Positions 13,715 through 24,870 of a stretch of 64,000 nt of DNA are shown here, in pieces. This stretch comes from Terebella lapidaria (lineage: Eukaryota > Annelida > Polychaeta > Terebellida > Terebellidae). The DNA lies in NCBI GenBank assembly GCA_949152475.1, contig OX424561.1, forward strand, positions 3,968,001 to 4,032,000, given 5' to 3'. Numbering within the stretch: the stretch's first letter is position 1; every line of letters starts with the position of its first letter. Under the pieces are notes generated by a model. That model saw only the letters and a program-made list of their open reading frames with translations, was not told the origin of the DNA and did no database searches. Both the position numbers and the translations under genes were made by a program.

Positions 13715-16700
13715 TTTTCCGCCGTTTGGTTTCCGGATCTCAACTCTTGAACGCCTTGATCTATCTTTCCGAAATTTTCACAGCTCATCCGAAATACTCT
13801 GCTCCTAACCCCTATTGTTTTTCGTCGAGATCCGAGATCCAAGATGGCCGCCAGCGGCCATTTTGGAAAAAAAAATCGGGCGATTCCTGTCAATGTCATA
13901 ATTTGATTCAGGCAATTTCCAGGGGAACAAAAATTTTTTAGGTGTATTTTTTTTTTTTTTGGACTTAGAATTTGAATTTTTCCCTCGCCTGCACCCATGC
14001 AGATGTAATACTGTAACTGAGCCATGCTACTGTATTCACTGACTGCAGCCTGCATGTCCAGCATGAGGCTAGACTCTGCCCTCTCAGCCAGTGCAGTATA
14101 TGAGAGCCCTGCTCAGTAATGCCTTACAAGATCAGCCAGTCTGTCCAGCACAGCAAATAGCCATCCCTCTCAGCCAGCCCTGCTCAGTCATGCCTTACAC
14201 GATCAGCCAGTCTGTCCAGCACAGCAATGGCCATCCCTCTCAGCCAGCCCTGCTCAGTCATGCCTTACACGATCAGCCACTCTGTCCAGCACAGCGATAG
14301 GCTCCGCCCCTCTCAGCCAGCCCTGCTCAATCATGCCTTACAAGATCAGCCAGTCTGTCCAGCACAGAAATAGGCTCCACCCCTCTCAGCCAGCCCTGCT
14401 CAGTCATGCCTGACAAGTGATAAAGCAGTAAAACTAGCATGTCCAACATGACCCTAGGCTCATATCCATGCATAATCCCTCACTCCCCCCCCCCCCCCCT
14501 CCAAAGCCTGGTTTACTAGTGTGTGTACATGGTAAAAGAATGAAGTTCCATCCCACAGAAAACAATAGTTGATTAATAAGCCAACACACATGACAGGACA
14601 TGCTTGTGGAATGATTTGCCCTGTCTGCATTTATATTGTACAAACATGTATTGTTTGAATGTTTTGTTATTCAACTCTATTTCACATGCAATGACCAAAT
14701 CATCATTGTTTTAGTTAGCTGGGAAATGTTTGGCTTTGGTTATAATATGAATGCGAAAATTCCGCTGTATTGTACAAGTTTTGAAATCACAAAATTGGCC
14801 AAGATGACACAGCATTCTTTTAGTCACGTATCATTTTATATTTGATAGGAGCACCTGAAAAATATCCCGAACATCCTGATTAAATATACTAGTACGCTGA
14901 ATAATATTGGCTGGGTAATTGTCCAATCATCTGTGGTGGCAAATGTCTGTTGGGCCAAGTTGTCAAGATGATAGAAAGCAGTTCTGGTAAGAAACTATCT
15001 GATGAGCTCTCACTCTTACCCACATACAATGGCCTGTGTATCCTTTTTAGGTTACCGGACCTATGGTCCGATAACCTATTGGCATGGCGTTGCGTCCGTC
15101 GTCCGTCGTCGTCCGTCGTCGTCCGTCGTCGTCCACATTTTTATCTTTTTTGTTTACAGGCGAATATTTCTGAAATTTTGCACAAAAATACTTAAAAATA
15201 ATTCAAGAAGGAGGTATTTTTTAGTTTTTTGATTTTCGCATTTTTTTCAAAATGGCGGCCGTTTTCGACGAAAAATGCCTGATTTTGGACTTTGGCGGCC
15301 ATTTTCTCAAAATCTGTTCAGTAACTTTTTTTCTTTTTGATAAATAACACTCCTCATATGTACTCCTATGATGTCTATAAATTTCGTTGCGCTTGAATCG
15401 CTCGAAGTGGGCCATTTTGGCCCAAACTCGGCTCAAACTCGGCTAATATCTCACTTGATATTGAGATTAGAGACTAGGAGTCAATTGTGGACCTATAGGA
15501 AATGATATATGCTGAATATTCTCGTGACCTTGAATTTGACCTCTGACCTCACTTTCAAGGTCAGAGCACAAAATGGCTTATATCTCGCTTATTATCGACT
15601 CTACAGCTTAGGAATCAATTGTGGACATATAGGAAATGATATATTCTGAATATTCTCGTGACCTTGAATTTGACCTCTGACCTCAGTTTCAAGGTCAGAG
15701 CACAAAATGGCTTATATCTCGCTTATTATCGACTCTACAGCTTAGGAATCAATTGTGGACATATAGGAAATGATATGTGCTGAATATTCTGATGACCTTG
15801 AATTTGACCTTCGACCTCATTTTCAAGGTCACAGGACAAAATGGCTAATATCTCGCTTGTTATCGACTTTACAGCTTAGCAATCAATTATGAACATATAG
15901 GAAATGATATATGCAGATTATTGTCATGACCTTGAATTTGACCTTTGACCTCATTTTCAAGGTCACAGGACAAAATGGCTAATATCTCACTTATTATCGA
16001 TTTTACAGCTTAGGAATCAATTGTGGACATATAGGAAATGATATATGCTGAATATTCTCGTGACCTTGAATTTGACCTCTGACCTCATTTCTAAGGTCCA
16101 AGGACAAACTGGCTCATATCTTGCTCCTCTATTGACTGTATGGCTTGGGAATCAATTGTGGACATGATATACATGATATAGAAAATGATATACACTGAAT
16201 ATTTTGATGACCTTGAATTTGACCTTTGCCCCTTCATTTTCAAGGCTACAGCATAAAATTGCTAATCTCTCTCTGATTATTGAACTTACAGCTTAGCAAT
16301 CAACTGTGGACATGATATATGCTTAATGTTATATATGCTGAATATTCTCTTGACCTTGAATTCAACCAGTGACCTGGCTAATACCTAAAATATTAAACAT
16401 TGTCCGGTAACCTATCTTTGGCCCTTGGCCTAATTTTTCTCAGTCCAGTATGACCATTTGAAATGATAAGAACAAATTGGGGGATGCCACAAAGCCTATA
16501 GGCTTTTATGTCTAGTTTGAGATTGAAAGCTGATATCAGGATGAATACATGTAATGCTAAAAGAAATGCGTGTTATGTGTAGTCTGTTGATGGTATTCAT
16601 GTAAAGGCTGTCTCTTGTCCCACAGTTGCAGCTGTACACTAGAGTTGAAGTCCCCAGGGATCCAGAGATACACTGGCAGTTCCCTTACACCAGGAGGTTT

Positions 16701-19700
16701 GTGCTGGTGACAACATCTCAACTCAAGACTGTGCGAGGGGTTTATAATCTTTTGAGAATTGAATTTGGGAATGAATTCTGAAACTACATGTAGTTGGTAT
16801 TCAATAAATACTGAAAGTACCATCTTTGAGCAGATGGTTAATAAAAAATTACCAAAATCCATACAAGGATGATACAGATAATTCCACGAATTATGTACAG
16901 ATATATGGGTTAATGACCATGTTCCCCCCCCCCCCCCCCCCCCCTGATTGTAGCACCCTCTTGGAGCTGGACAAGTTTTCCCAGTGCCTCAGTATCACCC
17001 TTGTGCCTGTCATTGATGTCTTGCCGAATGTGACCTTCGACGACCTTCCAGAGCTGTACACAGCTTTCGAGCAATATCTGTCCTGCTTCTCAAACACCAG
17101 GTAACCATGGTAACACAATGAATGCTTTCAATTCATGTCAGTTAATGTAATAATGACTGATATATTTTGCATGATCCATTCCAATATTTCTGGAAAGATT
17201 GTGCAAAATAATTGCCAAATTGGATCTACTATTGGAAAATATTGGACAGAGAGAAATGAAGCATCTGTAAGCCATTGATTAGGGGGAAATGTTCGTTTTT
17301 CAATAAGAAATTAATTTGTTAGTAATACTTAGTTATTTACAGAAAAGAAACTCAATTTAACATAGATCTAAAATCTTTCAGAACACCCATATCATAACAT
17401 ATTTGTCGCTCAGCCATGCATTGTTTGATAACACTTGGTCATTCCCATTACTGCCAATAGTATAACAGGTGTGGGTCCTCGGCTGAGCAGCTTTCTGATT
17501 GAGATGTCAGATACGGGGGAGATACGAGGGGATGATACAAGACGACTACTCCCCGTGCCGCCCAGTAACACGGTACAGCTGTGTGCGTACATGTTCCACG
17601 AGGCCTCGACCGACTTCCAGCAGTTCCCACAGAACACAGTACTCATGGAGTATGGATTCCAGGTATAAACAAAACTGATCATCTCGTGCAAAAATCATAG
17701 TAATTTGGTTCTTCCAAAAGAAGATTTTACAGCTTGAGGAAGTTACAAGAGTAATGTCATACTCCTTTCAGGATATAAGAGCAAAATTCAGAGCTACAGT
17801 ACATGTCTAAGTCAGAGCTACATGTCTTGTAGATGTCTGTTTCGGACGGATTCCATCTTAAAACAGCCGTATTATATGATTTGTTTATATCATGTATGTT
17901 CATAGCATTTATAAATGTATCCACATATATTTATGAATCATATTCAGATCTCCATTTTATATCACTTGTGTTTGCCTTTTTGTGAATTTATCTTCAACTT
18001 GAAAGAAGAGGTTTTTTTTTCTTGCAGGCAAATTATGACTTCCCTGGCCATTGTAAGAAGTATGAAGATTCTGGGTAAATACCTCTTCATAAGGATTCTT
18101 GAAGATCTTAAAAACTTTCTGATTTTAACATTTCCTGAAATGCAAAATTTACCAATACAAATGTTTTTGCAGGGTACCTTTCTGCGTGATACCTGGTACA
18201 GCAGCCTGGAACAGGTACGTACCACATGGAATGTATATCACATCGTATTGATGTCCTTGTGGTCTCATTCTCATTTCCATTTCCATCGGCATTTTCAGTT
18301 ACTTGCATTTCATTTCATGAAATACTCATTTATTTCCAATTAATAAACATGATAAATTTATGGAAACATGTGCCATCAACAGCCTGGCTGGATGTCCTGA
18401 GGCCGCTGTCAGTAACATCCATGCGGCGGTACAGACAGCCGTGGCCGCAGACGCACTGGGAGTCATCGTCTCCCATTGGTCAGGCGTGGGGCACCTCACC
18501 CACTTCCCAATGTGTCTGACAGGCGTCGTCACGGCAGCGGGCCTCGGCTGGAACTCCTCCGTGTCCTTAGTGAGTCCGTGGTGATGCCTGCTCTGAGAGT
18601 CCTCTTGCAGTGTTGAGTGGTATCGAGCAATGTATACTAGATTTCTGTGAATAAAATGATGAATTCCGATTTCGTTCGATTTTATCAGTAATTTTCTAGT
18701 ATTTGAAGTTTCTTTCAATGAGCATGTCAATGATCGTATTTTGATATAACTTGCTATGATGATTTAGTTGTAATTGATGGCCTGATCAGAACAATAAAGA
18801 GTCCTGCTCACTTGCTTTGACAGGACTTTGTGCACAGTAATCTGGCCGACCTGTTGAATATTCATGTGCTGGAGGACAAGGCTGGCATCGCTGGGCAGGT
18901 CATACTGGAGCTAGGCAGGGCCGAAACATACATCCTTCGATGTTCCCGCAACCAGGCTGGTACGTATGCAATTAAAATTATTCTTCCAGATTTATTTGAC
19001 ATTGTGCTAGACCAGTGTTCACCTCAGAAATTTATATGCAATATCAAGTCTTCAGGCATCATGGGAATCAAAGTCATAAACTTCAATACAGCTTATATCA
19101 ACAATAAATCAGATGGTGTTTTAATCTAAGTATCAGTAGATGAAATTCCACATAATGAAGTAACTTGTGCTCTTTGTGAAGCAATACATGTAGTCATGCT
19201 CCTTGGAAACTTTCACTCACTATCCAGTCTTGAATGATAACTTTTGTCTGTTTTCAGCAAGTGATAATAGCAAGCTGCCAGCTGAGAAAGGCTCGACTCT
19301 GTACCAACTCCTGTCCAATCCTGACAATGTGGTGCTCGAACATCTTACTCCAGAGATATTCCAGGTCAGTTCTCTTACAACTACACTGTACAACTACAAG
19401 AAAATGTTACTGTACAACATGTATCATATTAGGGATAGTACTGAATAATACACATGTACAAGTTTTCCTGCTCGAATTTTATGCACTTCACACACAAGTG
19501 TCTGGCTTTGCAATATGATTTCACACTGTTATACTACTTCAGAAGTAGTTATTTCACAATGTTTTGACTCGCTGTACAGAAGTCGATGCGGCACATTCGG
19601 AAGTGTCAGAGTGAGTTGGAGAAGGTGGATCTACAGTGTGCCGATGGCTCGATGATCCTGACAGAACTCCAGCTCACTGCGGACTTCATGCTCTCTGCCA

Positions 19701-20339
19701 GCAGGTGTGTGGTTGTCTGGCACGATCTAGTGTCATGTATTTAGCTATGTGTATAAAACGCATACATACCAACTTATATCCATAATTGGCTCATGCATGC
19801 CATGAATTGCAGTAACATTGCGATTCACAAATAACCTCCTATTGTTGCAGAATTGGTCGAGCTTTGTTGTATGCAGGGAAGAATCCTGTTGCAACTTCAG
19901 GGTACAAAGTTATCAATCCTGGCATTAGTAATTTGGTGGCAACAGCAAAAACGGATCTTGCCAATAGGTCAGTATCAGTTTAGTTGTTGTAAAATTCACG
20001 ATTTTATTAGAGGTTTCAGATACTAATATGAACTGTTTAACATTTATATGTGTATATAATACCCAAGCCTCACCCATTCAGAATTCATTCACACGTTAAA
20101 ATCTCCGTTGTGCACAGAATCAGAGGATACACTGCAATTAAAGGTAGATGTACTTTCCCCTTTCTTGGATGCTTCTCCACAATGTATCTGACTGTTGTTA
20201 CAGGTTACTGTCTCAGATTGAGGTGTACCGAGGCATGTGGTTACAGCGAAATCTTCCACAGGGCCTCTCCGAGTCTTTGCTGCTGTTCTCCGGCCTCCTG
20301 AAACAGCTCATCCCAGACGGCCCATCGATAAAAGAATAA
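7214..20339 (+). CDS. Ankyrin-repeat and GH20-like fusion protein (23 exons)
   Basis: Coding exons: 7214-7301, 8343-8434, 8743-8897, 9067-9197, 11303-11438, 11601-11716, 11834-11949, 12052-12250, 12576-12763, 13027-13128, 13219-13290, 13542-13592, 16626-16696, 16954-17100, 17461-17662, 18028-18074, 18173-18214, 18383-18569, 18824-18959, 19258-19364, 19580-19704, 19851-19967, 20204-20339. All have GT/AG borders, and the phases join into one 2763-nt frame (920 aa). Residues about 45-240 are ankyrin repeats; 240-300 is a Ser/Thr/Pro linker; 300-440 resembles the GH20 N-terminal accessory domain; 441-714 resembles the GH20 barrel; 715-920 is a helical tail. There is no signal peptide or membrane segment, so a cytoplasmic or nuclear location is likely. 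I know of no named vertebrate equivalent. The exon model is my own reading; the domain calls come from family patterns remembered, not searched. Confidence 0.82.
7461..7477. repeat. Poly-G run in intron 1
   Basis: GGGAGGGGGGGGGGGG-type run, able to form a G-quadruplex and prone to length error in sequencing. Confidence 0.6.
7694..8209. mobile_element. hAT-type MITE in intron 1
   Basis: Ends are inverted repeats: TAGGGCCTGCATGATTAATG at the left and CACTAATCGTGCAGGCCCTA at the right. This TAGGG(C)CTGCA(C/T)GATTA terminus is typical of hAT non-autonomous elements. Flanking octamers ATTTAGAT (7686-7693) and ATCTAGGT (8210-8217) agree at 6 of 8 positions, as expected for an aged 8-bp hAT target duplication. 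No transposase frame is present. Confidence 0.75.
9512..9690. repeat. Tandem duplication, 94-bp period, intron 4
   Basis: The segment beginning TGAGCAAAGTC at 9512 repeats almost exactly at 9606, including TTCATGAATATG and the following TTTACATGTATGG. Two copies only. Confidence 0.8.
9743..10230. mobile_element. MITE with 24-bp TIRs in intron 4
   Basis: The left end starts AGTACCGATTTCGCAAAACC and the right end is the inverted copy ending GGTTTTGCGAAATCGATACT, with one mismatch over 24 bp. The interior is rich in GATGCTAGCAT-like palindromes and has no coding capacity. The target duplication is not clear; the flanks are both ATAT-rich. Confidence 0.75.
12737..12866. repeat. 33-bp minisatellite across the exon 9 / intron 9 border
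   Basis: Four copies of a 33-bp unit (TATAGGCTCAATGTCTCC followed by SAAAACATGGTCAGT) start at 12737, 12770, 12803 and 12836. The first copy contains the exon 9 end and its splice donor (ATG|GTCAGT, 12763/12764). Copies two and three repeat the same donor; copy four reads ATAGTCAGC. The unit is 11 codons and stays open in the coding frame. Confidence 0.9.
13634..13960. repeat. Repeat element with 5' hairpin and long poly-T, intron 12
   Basis: Starts with a perfect stem CCCGATT-GAA-AATCGGG, then GGCCTTATGTTTTTGTCTGG, then a T run of about 37 bases broken by one C. The remainder includes CAAGATGGCCGCCAGCGGCC, a pattern seen in dispersed invertebrate repeats. Minus-strand frames here are poly-Lys artefacts of the T run. 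Confidence 0.5.
14060..14420. repeat. About 65-70 bp minisatellite, intron 12
   Basis: Around five imperfect copies of a unit containing CAGCCAGCCCTGCTCAGTCA, TGCCTTACACGATCAGCCAG and TCTGTCCAGCACAGC. Open frames over it are repeat artefacts. Confidence 0.8.
14484..14500. repeat. Poly-C run
   Basis: A homopolymer C tract inside intron 12. Confidence 0.7.
15049..16413. mobile_element. TIR-bounded element carrying a DR1-motif satellite (intron 12)
   Basis: The left end AGGTTACCGGAC and right end GTCCGGTAACCT are exact inverted repeats. Just inside the left end is a hairpin (GGACC-TAT-GGTCC) and a GTCCGTCGTC microsatellite. The body from about 15470 is seven or eight degenerate copies of a unit of roughly 115-120 bp. 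Each unit contains GACCTTGAATTTGACCT, TTGACCTCATTTTCAAGGTC and ATATCTCGCTTATTATCGAC. A palindrome AAAGCCTATAGGCTTT at about 16492-16507 lies just outside the right end and may belong to the element. No protein is encoded. The whole piece sits in intron 12 of the ankyrin-GH20 gene. Confidence 0.7.
16925..16944. repeat. Poly-C tract before the exon 14 acceptor
   Basis: About 20 C bases end nine bases before the TGATTGTAG acceptor of exon 14 (exon starts 16954) and form its polypyrimidine tract. Length changes here could affect splicing. Confidence 0.75.
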
Positions 20340-22270
20340 ACCTCGACTCTCCACAATGAGGGAATCATACATTTACCATAGAAGAATCATCATATCATAC
20401 ACTCATATCAAGCCTAATCGTTGTAATCATAGATTTGTCTTCATGAAAGTTTGACCTACCGGTAAACAGTATACAGGAAGCGATCATGAACTCGTCTTGT
20501 GAAGTTATCAGCATTGATTCAAAGAGAAGATCGCCTTTTTTCCTCAGAGAGGGAACGATCAAAGATTTGATAATACAGTGTACAATTATTGTAATGGGTT
20601 GAAAGAAGGACATTCGTTTAAGATCCTTTGCTGTTCGGTATTTTTGATACTCATGACACCGTTCGTCCCAACAGTTTTGTCACCCAAGTGGCGTCAAGTT
20701 TTGCGATCATGTTAAGATGTACTTATTGTTCTGTCGTGGGAAATCATGGGGAAGTCAGCGCATTGTGATAAGCCTACTTTGTATGTACACATACATGTCA
20801 TTGTAACTTTCTTTTTTACCAAACAACTTGAACCACAGATGATGACTTAGGTCAGGAAATTATTTGCTATAGCTCAAACATGTGCTAAATATTTCATTAT
20901 AGAATCAAGTACCTGTAGTCAATTTCTTGTGCCGGGCGTGTGTCAAATTTATGCACTTGTTACGTAAACATCACATTTTTGGATTTGTACAATAGAAGTA
21001 GATTCCACATGACTCATTTCCCTTACTTCTTGTTCCAACTCACATGATTATTGATATAGGAACTAAGCACATTCCATACTAAACTTGTACTAGAATATGC
21101 AGAATTTGTACTGCTGTTGATAGCATTATTCACTAGTCTTTCATTATTTGTGCTCTGATTGGAAGTTAAAATGATTTCAATTGTACATGTTGATCATATT
21201 GATTATTGTATTGAAAGTTGTCACATTTATTTTCACATGTTCATGTTTTCATCAGTCATAGGTAATATTTATACACACAAACTTGCCAATGTGTTTATGG
21301 TTCATTGTTTATACTAGGATCACTTAGAATTTGTACAGAGATCTGACTTTATATTGCCATCAGGCGCTGGGATTGTACATACGGATGGTTTGATAATAAG
21401 GCATTAATTTCTCAAGGACAAAACTGTGGACTCCCATCTATATCAAGAGAAATTTCATACTTCTAATAGCATTCCATGACTTACCACCTCTTTATGGAGA
21501 ACTAAGAGAGTTTGTAGTGCTTAATATAATACACTATAAGGAGGAACAAATTATGAAACAAGATTCAATGAAATATGCATAGGAATACTACACATACATG
21601 TATGATGTTTATGTAGAATCGCCTATGTAATTAGAAGAAGGGAGTCCTACTTCACCTGCTTCTTGGAGAAATTGAAGCCAGTTTTATGTCGTTCACATGG
21701 TATTTATGTACTGGGGCTTTATACAAATGATGAGTATAGGGTGGGGAGATAAAGGTTTGTGTTCGTAATCTGGGTTGATGTCAACATGTAATGGGGTACC
21801 TACGCCAATTGCAAATTCATTGAAGTCTTTCAGTACAGACCCACGTTGCATTTAATGCCCTCTTCTGGGAAAACCTTCCATGCATAACAAAGTCAGTATT
21901 GTTGACAAATTTTAGTTACTGGGCAGCATCGACCATATCCTATGAATGTGGATTAATTTTAGTCATGCATGATTAAACTGTGAAAATTGGAATGCCTTTA
22001 TATGGCAACGTGGGTCGATTTACAGGAAGACGCAAACAATTCGTACCTTACGATTATGTACACCATTGTAATACCATAGTTCTTGTGAAACAACCTTGAC
22101 TGGCTGTCTGACCAACCGAATGTTGGACAGCTGACCAAAATGCCGGTAAGCTATATTACACCTTGTACAATGGTTTGTTCTGTTGTTTTTTTGTAAATTT
22201 GCATATTCAACAAATTGTACGCGGGGGTCAAGTGTTGAGTATTTTGTAATAAAGATAATTTCATAGTATC
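20340..22270 (+). other. Probable 3' UTR of the ankyrin-GH20 gene
   Basis: No coding sequence follows the TAA at 20337-20339 for 1.9 kb. An AATAAA overlaps the stop codon (20335-20340), and the next clear one is at 22248-22253. A long 3' UTR ending near 22270 is the simplest reading, though the short form cannot be excluded. Confidence 0.45.
22248..22253 (+). terminator. Polyadenylation signal AATAAA
   Basis: AATAAA in TTGTAATAAAGATAA, followed by a T-rich stretch (about 22276-22310), as expected downstream of a cleavage site. It is probably the distal poly(A) signal of the ankyrin-GH20 gene. Confidence 0.4.
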
Positions 22271-22377
22271 TATAATTTTCAATTTTTTCTGTCAGGTGTT
22301 TTTTTGTTGTTCGTTTTATTTGGGCGGGAGCTAGGTACGTGTATCATGAGGGTTCACAAGCATCAGGTCTGGGAAAC

Positions 22378-23050
22378 AGTGGTTCAGGCCTAGGAAACAT
22401 GCCAATTCACCAGCATTGGATCCAGGAAGCCATGACTGTTCACTAGTGCCAGGTCTAGGTAAACATGCCAGTTCACCAACATTAGGTCCAGGAAACCAAG
22501 ACTGTTCACTAGTGCCAGGTCTAGGTGAACATCCCGGTTCACCAGCATTAGGTCCAGGAAACCAAGACTGTTCACTAGTCCCAAGTCTAGGTGAACATTC
22601 CGGTTCACCAGCATTGGGTCCAGGAAACCAAGACTGTTCACTGGTCCCAGGTCTAGGTGAACATGCCGGTTCACCAGCATTGGGTCCAGGAAAACCATGT
22701 CTATATAGTGCCAGGTAGTGCCATTAACCTACACTGGGTCCACTGGTTAACTAGTGCCAGGTTAGGTAAATTTGCCGATTCACCAGCATTGGGTCCAGGA
22801 AACCAAGACTGTTCACTAGTGCCAGGTCTAGGTAAACATGCCGGTTCACCAGCATTGGGTCCAGGAAACCTTGACTGTTCACTAGTGCCAGGTCTAGGTA
22901 AACATGCCGGTTCACCAGCATTAGGTCCAGGAAACCAAGACTGTTCACTAGTGCCAGGTCTAGGTAAACATGCCGGTTCACCAGCATTGGGTCCAGGAAA
23001 CCTTGACTGTTCACTAGTGCCAGGTCTAGGTAAACATGCCGGTTCACCTA
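22378..23050. repeat. 66-bp minisatellite leading into gypsy relic A
   Basis: About ten copies of a 66-bp unit (CACCAGCATTGGGTCCAGG, AAACCAAGACTGTTCACTAG, TGCCAGGTCTAGGTAAACAT). Because 66 is a multiple of three and the unit lacks stops in several frames, long false ORFs appear on both strands. The last unit runs directly into the integrase C-terminal coding sequence of relic A at about 23043. Confidence 0.9.
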
Positions 23051-23243
23051 CGTGGTAGCAGAGAGCAAGTCCAAAGAGAAAGTCGTCCGTTTGGACCTGC
23101 TGAAGCCATACCGAGGGGTCAAGCATCCAAGATGGATGAAGCAGAGAATGTCTGAAGACAGACATCAGCCTGAAGAAGATGGCATCAACCCAGAGAAAAC
23201 AGCTGAGGAGCCGGAAATAGAATCCGGTTCAGACGAAGACTAG
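23043..23243 (+). pseudogene. Integrase C-terminus of gypsy relic A
   Basis: The protein ends with the block KVVRLDLLKPYRGVKHPRWM and an acidic tail (ESGSDED), matching residue for residue much of KVVHFDMLKPYNGVKHPRWM at the end of the pol of the complete element (48950-49020). Everything upstream of this point in pol is missing; the 66-bp minisatellite takes its place. Confidence 0.85.
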
Positions 23244-23649
23244 ATACCAAGGAAGATGTCGGGAGGCCGGCAGCTTGTAGCCTAAAAGAAATAGGAGCCG
23301 AAAACAGCTAGACTCTGGTAAAACGTTGAGTTCCAGCAGATGACAATGAGAAAGATTGGTTAAGGGAGTTCCGGATAGGAGACATCCCGAGGTTCCAGTC
23401 ATGTTGAGGACGTCATCAACCGATAAAGAACGAGAATGGTGATCTACGGGAGCCCGGGTTAGAGATCTGGTGTTTTCAAGTTCAGCTGCAAGACTTTCAG
23501 CTCCGGAAGAAGAGTAACAACCCTGAGGAAGGTGGTTTCCAGTCGAGTCCAGGAATGGAGAAACCAGGAGCAACAGATCTACAAGCCAAGAAGTCTAGGG
23601 GAACAGTCGTCATCCCTCTGTAAGGACCGGACATCCCTGCAGAAGAAGA

Positions 23650-24302
23650 TGGTAATCAACCGAACCCTGCTGTTTGATGCTGCATCCTGCACGACAAGTT
23701 TGAGCAAGAAGACTGGCAGTTCAAGTTCATCTGAAGTTTCGGGTACTACATCTCAACCGAAGATATTCGGCTGAGCCGAAAAGTTTTCGGGTGAGCCGAA
23801 AAAGGTTCAGGTAACAACACCTTTTCGGCTGCCCTCACTGAGCGACATGCATGTAGTCGAAGGCGAAGGAGTTGCTGCTTCTGCCTCTACACCACGGTTT
23901 GGGCCTGCGACCTCCGACGTCATCTGAAGGAGGCACACGGGTGGTGCTACCCCCATCACACCCAGTGCCTGACAACCTGACTCAACTCCGGTGAGTTGGG
24001 TGGTTCGACTCAGCCGAGACAGGGTTTCGGACGCCTTACCAGAATTTCCACGGGCAGTGGATCTTGGGTCAAAGCGATTGAGATCCAGTAATACCGGCCG
24101 CCCACACCTCCACCCGAAGAGAGCCGAACGGTGATAGCCGAGACTGGCGGAGCTATAAAAGAATGGTCCTGGGCCGAGCAGATCGATCAACAAGAAGAGC
24201 TGTCATGGGCCGAACAGATCGACCGACAAGAAGACACCCGAAGAGTGATAGTAGAGCTAGAAGACAGCGAATATGAGATCGCCACCGAAGACATGGAGTA
24301 GA
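23650..24302 (+). pseudogene. Accessory ORF1 of gypsy relic A (C2H2 finger, acidic tail)
   Basis: A finger with C-x2-C near 23872-23880, then DLRRHLKEAHGWCYP at about 23910-23955, matches DLRRHLREMHGWKYP of accessory ORF1 in the complete element. The reading then passes frame breaks. From about 24115 a long frame gives WAEQIDQQEE, a second WAEQIDRQED and the acidic end DSEYEIATEDME before a TAG at 24300-24302, parallel to the DESEYVTADEES tail of the other copy. The finger and the acidic tail are kept; the middle is poorly conserved. Confidence 0.7.
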
Positions 24303-24385
24303 GGTAGCAAGTAGTAGATGCATTATCCAAGAATTCATATATCCAAGACGTTCGGGGAGACAACAACCATCACCACTCATCACTG

Positions 24386-24399
24386 GGGGGGGGGGGGGG
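24386..24399. repeat. Poly-G run in relic A
   Basis: Homopolymer G tract between the two accessory ORFs of relic A. Confidence 0.6.
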
Positions 24400-24488
24400 C
24401 ACCTATCCACTGACACCAGGGGGAGACACTTCTCTGGCAAACCAACCAATGAGAAGAGCTTGCTGAGAACACATGATCATCACTTCAC

Positions 24489-24496
24489 TATAAAAG
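24489..24496 (+). promoter_or_regulatory. TATA box before accessory ORF2 of relic A
   Basis: TATAAAAG preceded by CACTTCAC, at the position equivalent to the TATAAAAG that precedes accessory ORF2 in the complete element. The distance to the start codon is longer here (about 520 bp) because a minisatellite has expanded between them. Confidence 0.55.
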
Positions 24497-24542
24497 AAAG
24501 GAGCCGGACACCACAACACAGTCTGCTGTCACTCCTTGAACT

Positions 24543-24870
24543 GTGAACAACCCAAAGAGGAGCTTCCCGAAGGTCAACCCAAAGAGGAGCCTTCCACTCC
24601 TGAGTTCTTCTCCCGAAAGTCTTCCTGAAGTGGAGCCTTCCATAACCGAAGAGGAGCCTTCCAGTCCTGAGTTCTTCTCCCGAAAGTCTTCCCAAAGTGG
24701 AGCCTTCCATAACCGAAGAGGAGCCTTCCACTCCTGAGTTCTTCTCCCGAAAGTCTTCCTGAAGTGGAGCCTTCCATAACCGGAGTGGAGCCTTCGACTC
24801 CTGAGTTCTTCTCCCGAAAGTCTTCCCGAAGTGGAACCTTCCATAACCGAAGAGAGGGTTTCTCCTAAGA
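24543..24870. repeat. 66-67 bp minisatellite in relic A leader
   Basis: About five copies of a unit with GAGGAGCCTTCCACTCCTGA, GTTCTTCTCCCGAAAGTCTT and GTGGAGCCTTCCATAACCG. It lies between the TATA box and the start of accessory ORF2. Frames on both strands are repeat artefacts. Confidence 0.85.

Larger units (their letters stand above)
12052..18569 (+). other. GH20-like part of the fusion gene (exons 8-18)
   Basis: Markers of GH20 hexosaminidases occur in order. Exon 11 encodes DRGMLLDMSKGRVPT (449-464), the first barrel strand. Exons 12-13 give LKINQ-LQLYT, the second strand. Exon 14 has ITLVPVIDVLP, the third. Exon 15 has NTVLMEYGFQ. Exon 17 has PFCVIPGTAAWN (640-651, Trp650), and exon 18 has GVIVSHWSGVGH (678-689, Trp684). 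This late pattern looks like bacterial GH20 proteins rather than lysosomal HEXA/HEXB. The Asp-Glu pair that normally follows strand 4 would fall near residues 556-565 (exon 14/15 junction), where the sequence reads SITGVGPRLSSF, with neither acid. The barrel is probably a catalytically dead, sugar-binding or scaffolding form. Confidence 0.65.

Noticed and set aside
13510..14064. 184-codon minus-strand frame
   Set aside because: It runs through the long T homopolymer (poly-Lys) and through exon 12 on the opposite strand; it is a repeat artefact.
22390..23165. Several 100-154 codon frames on both strands
   Set aside because: All come from a 66-bp minisatellite whose length is a multiple of three.
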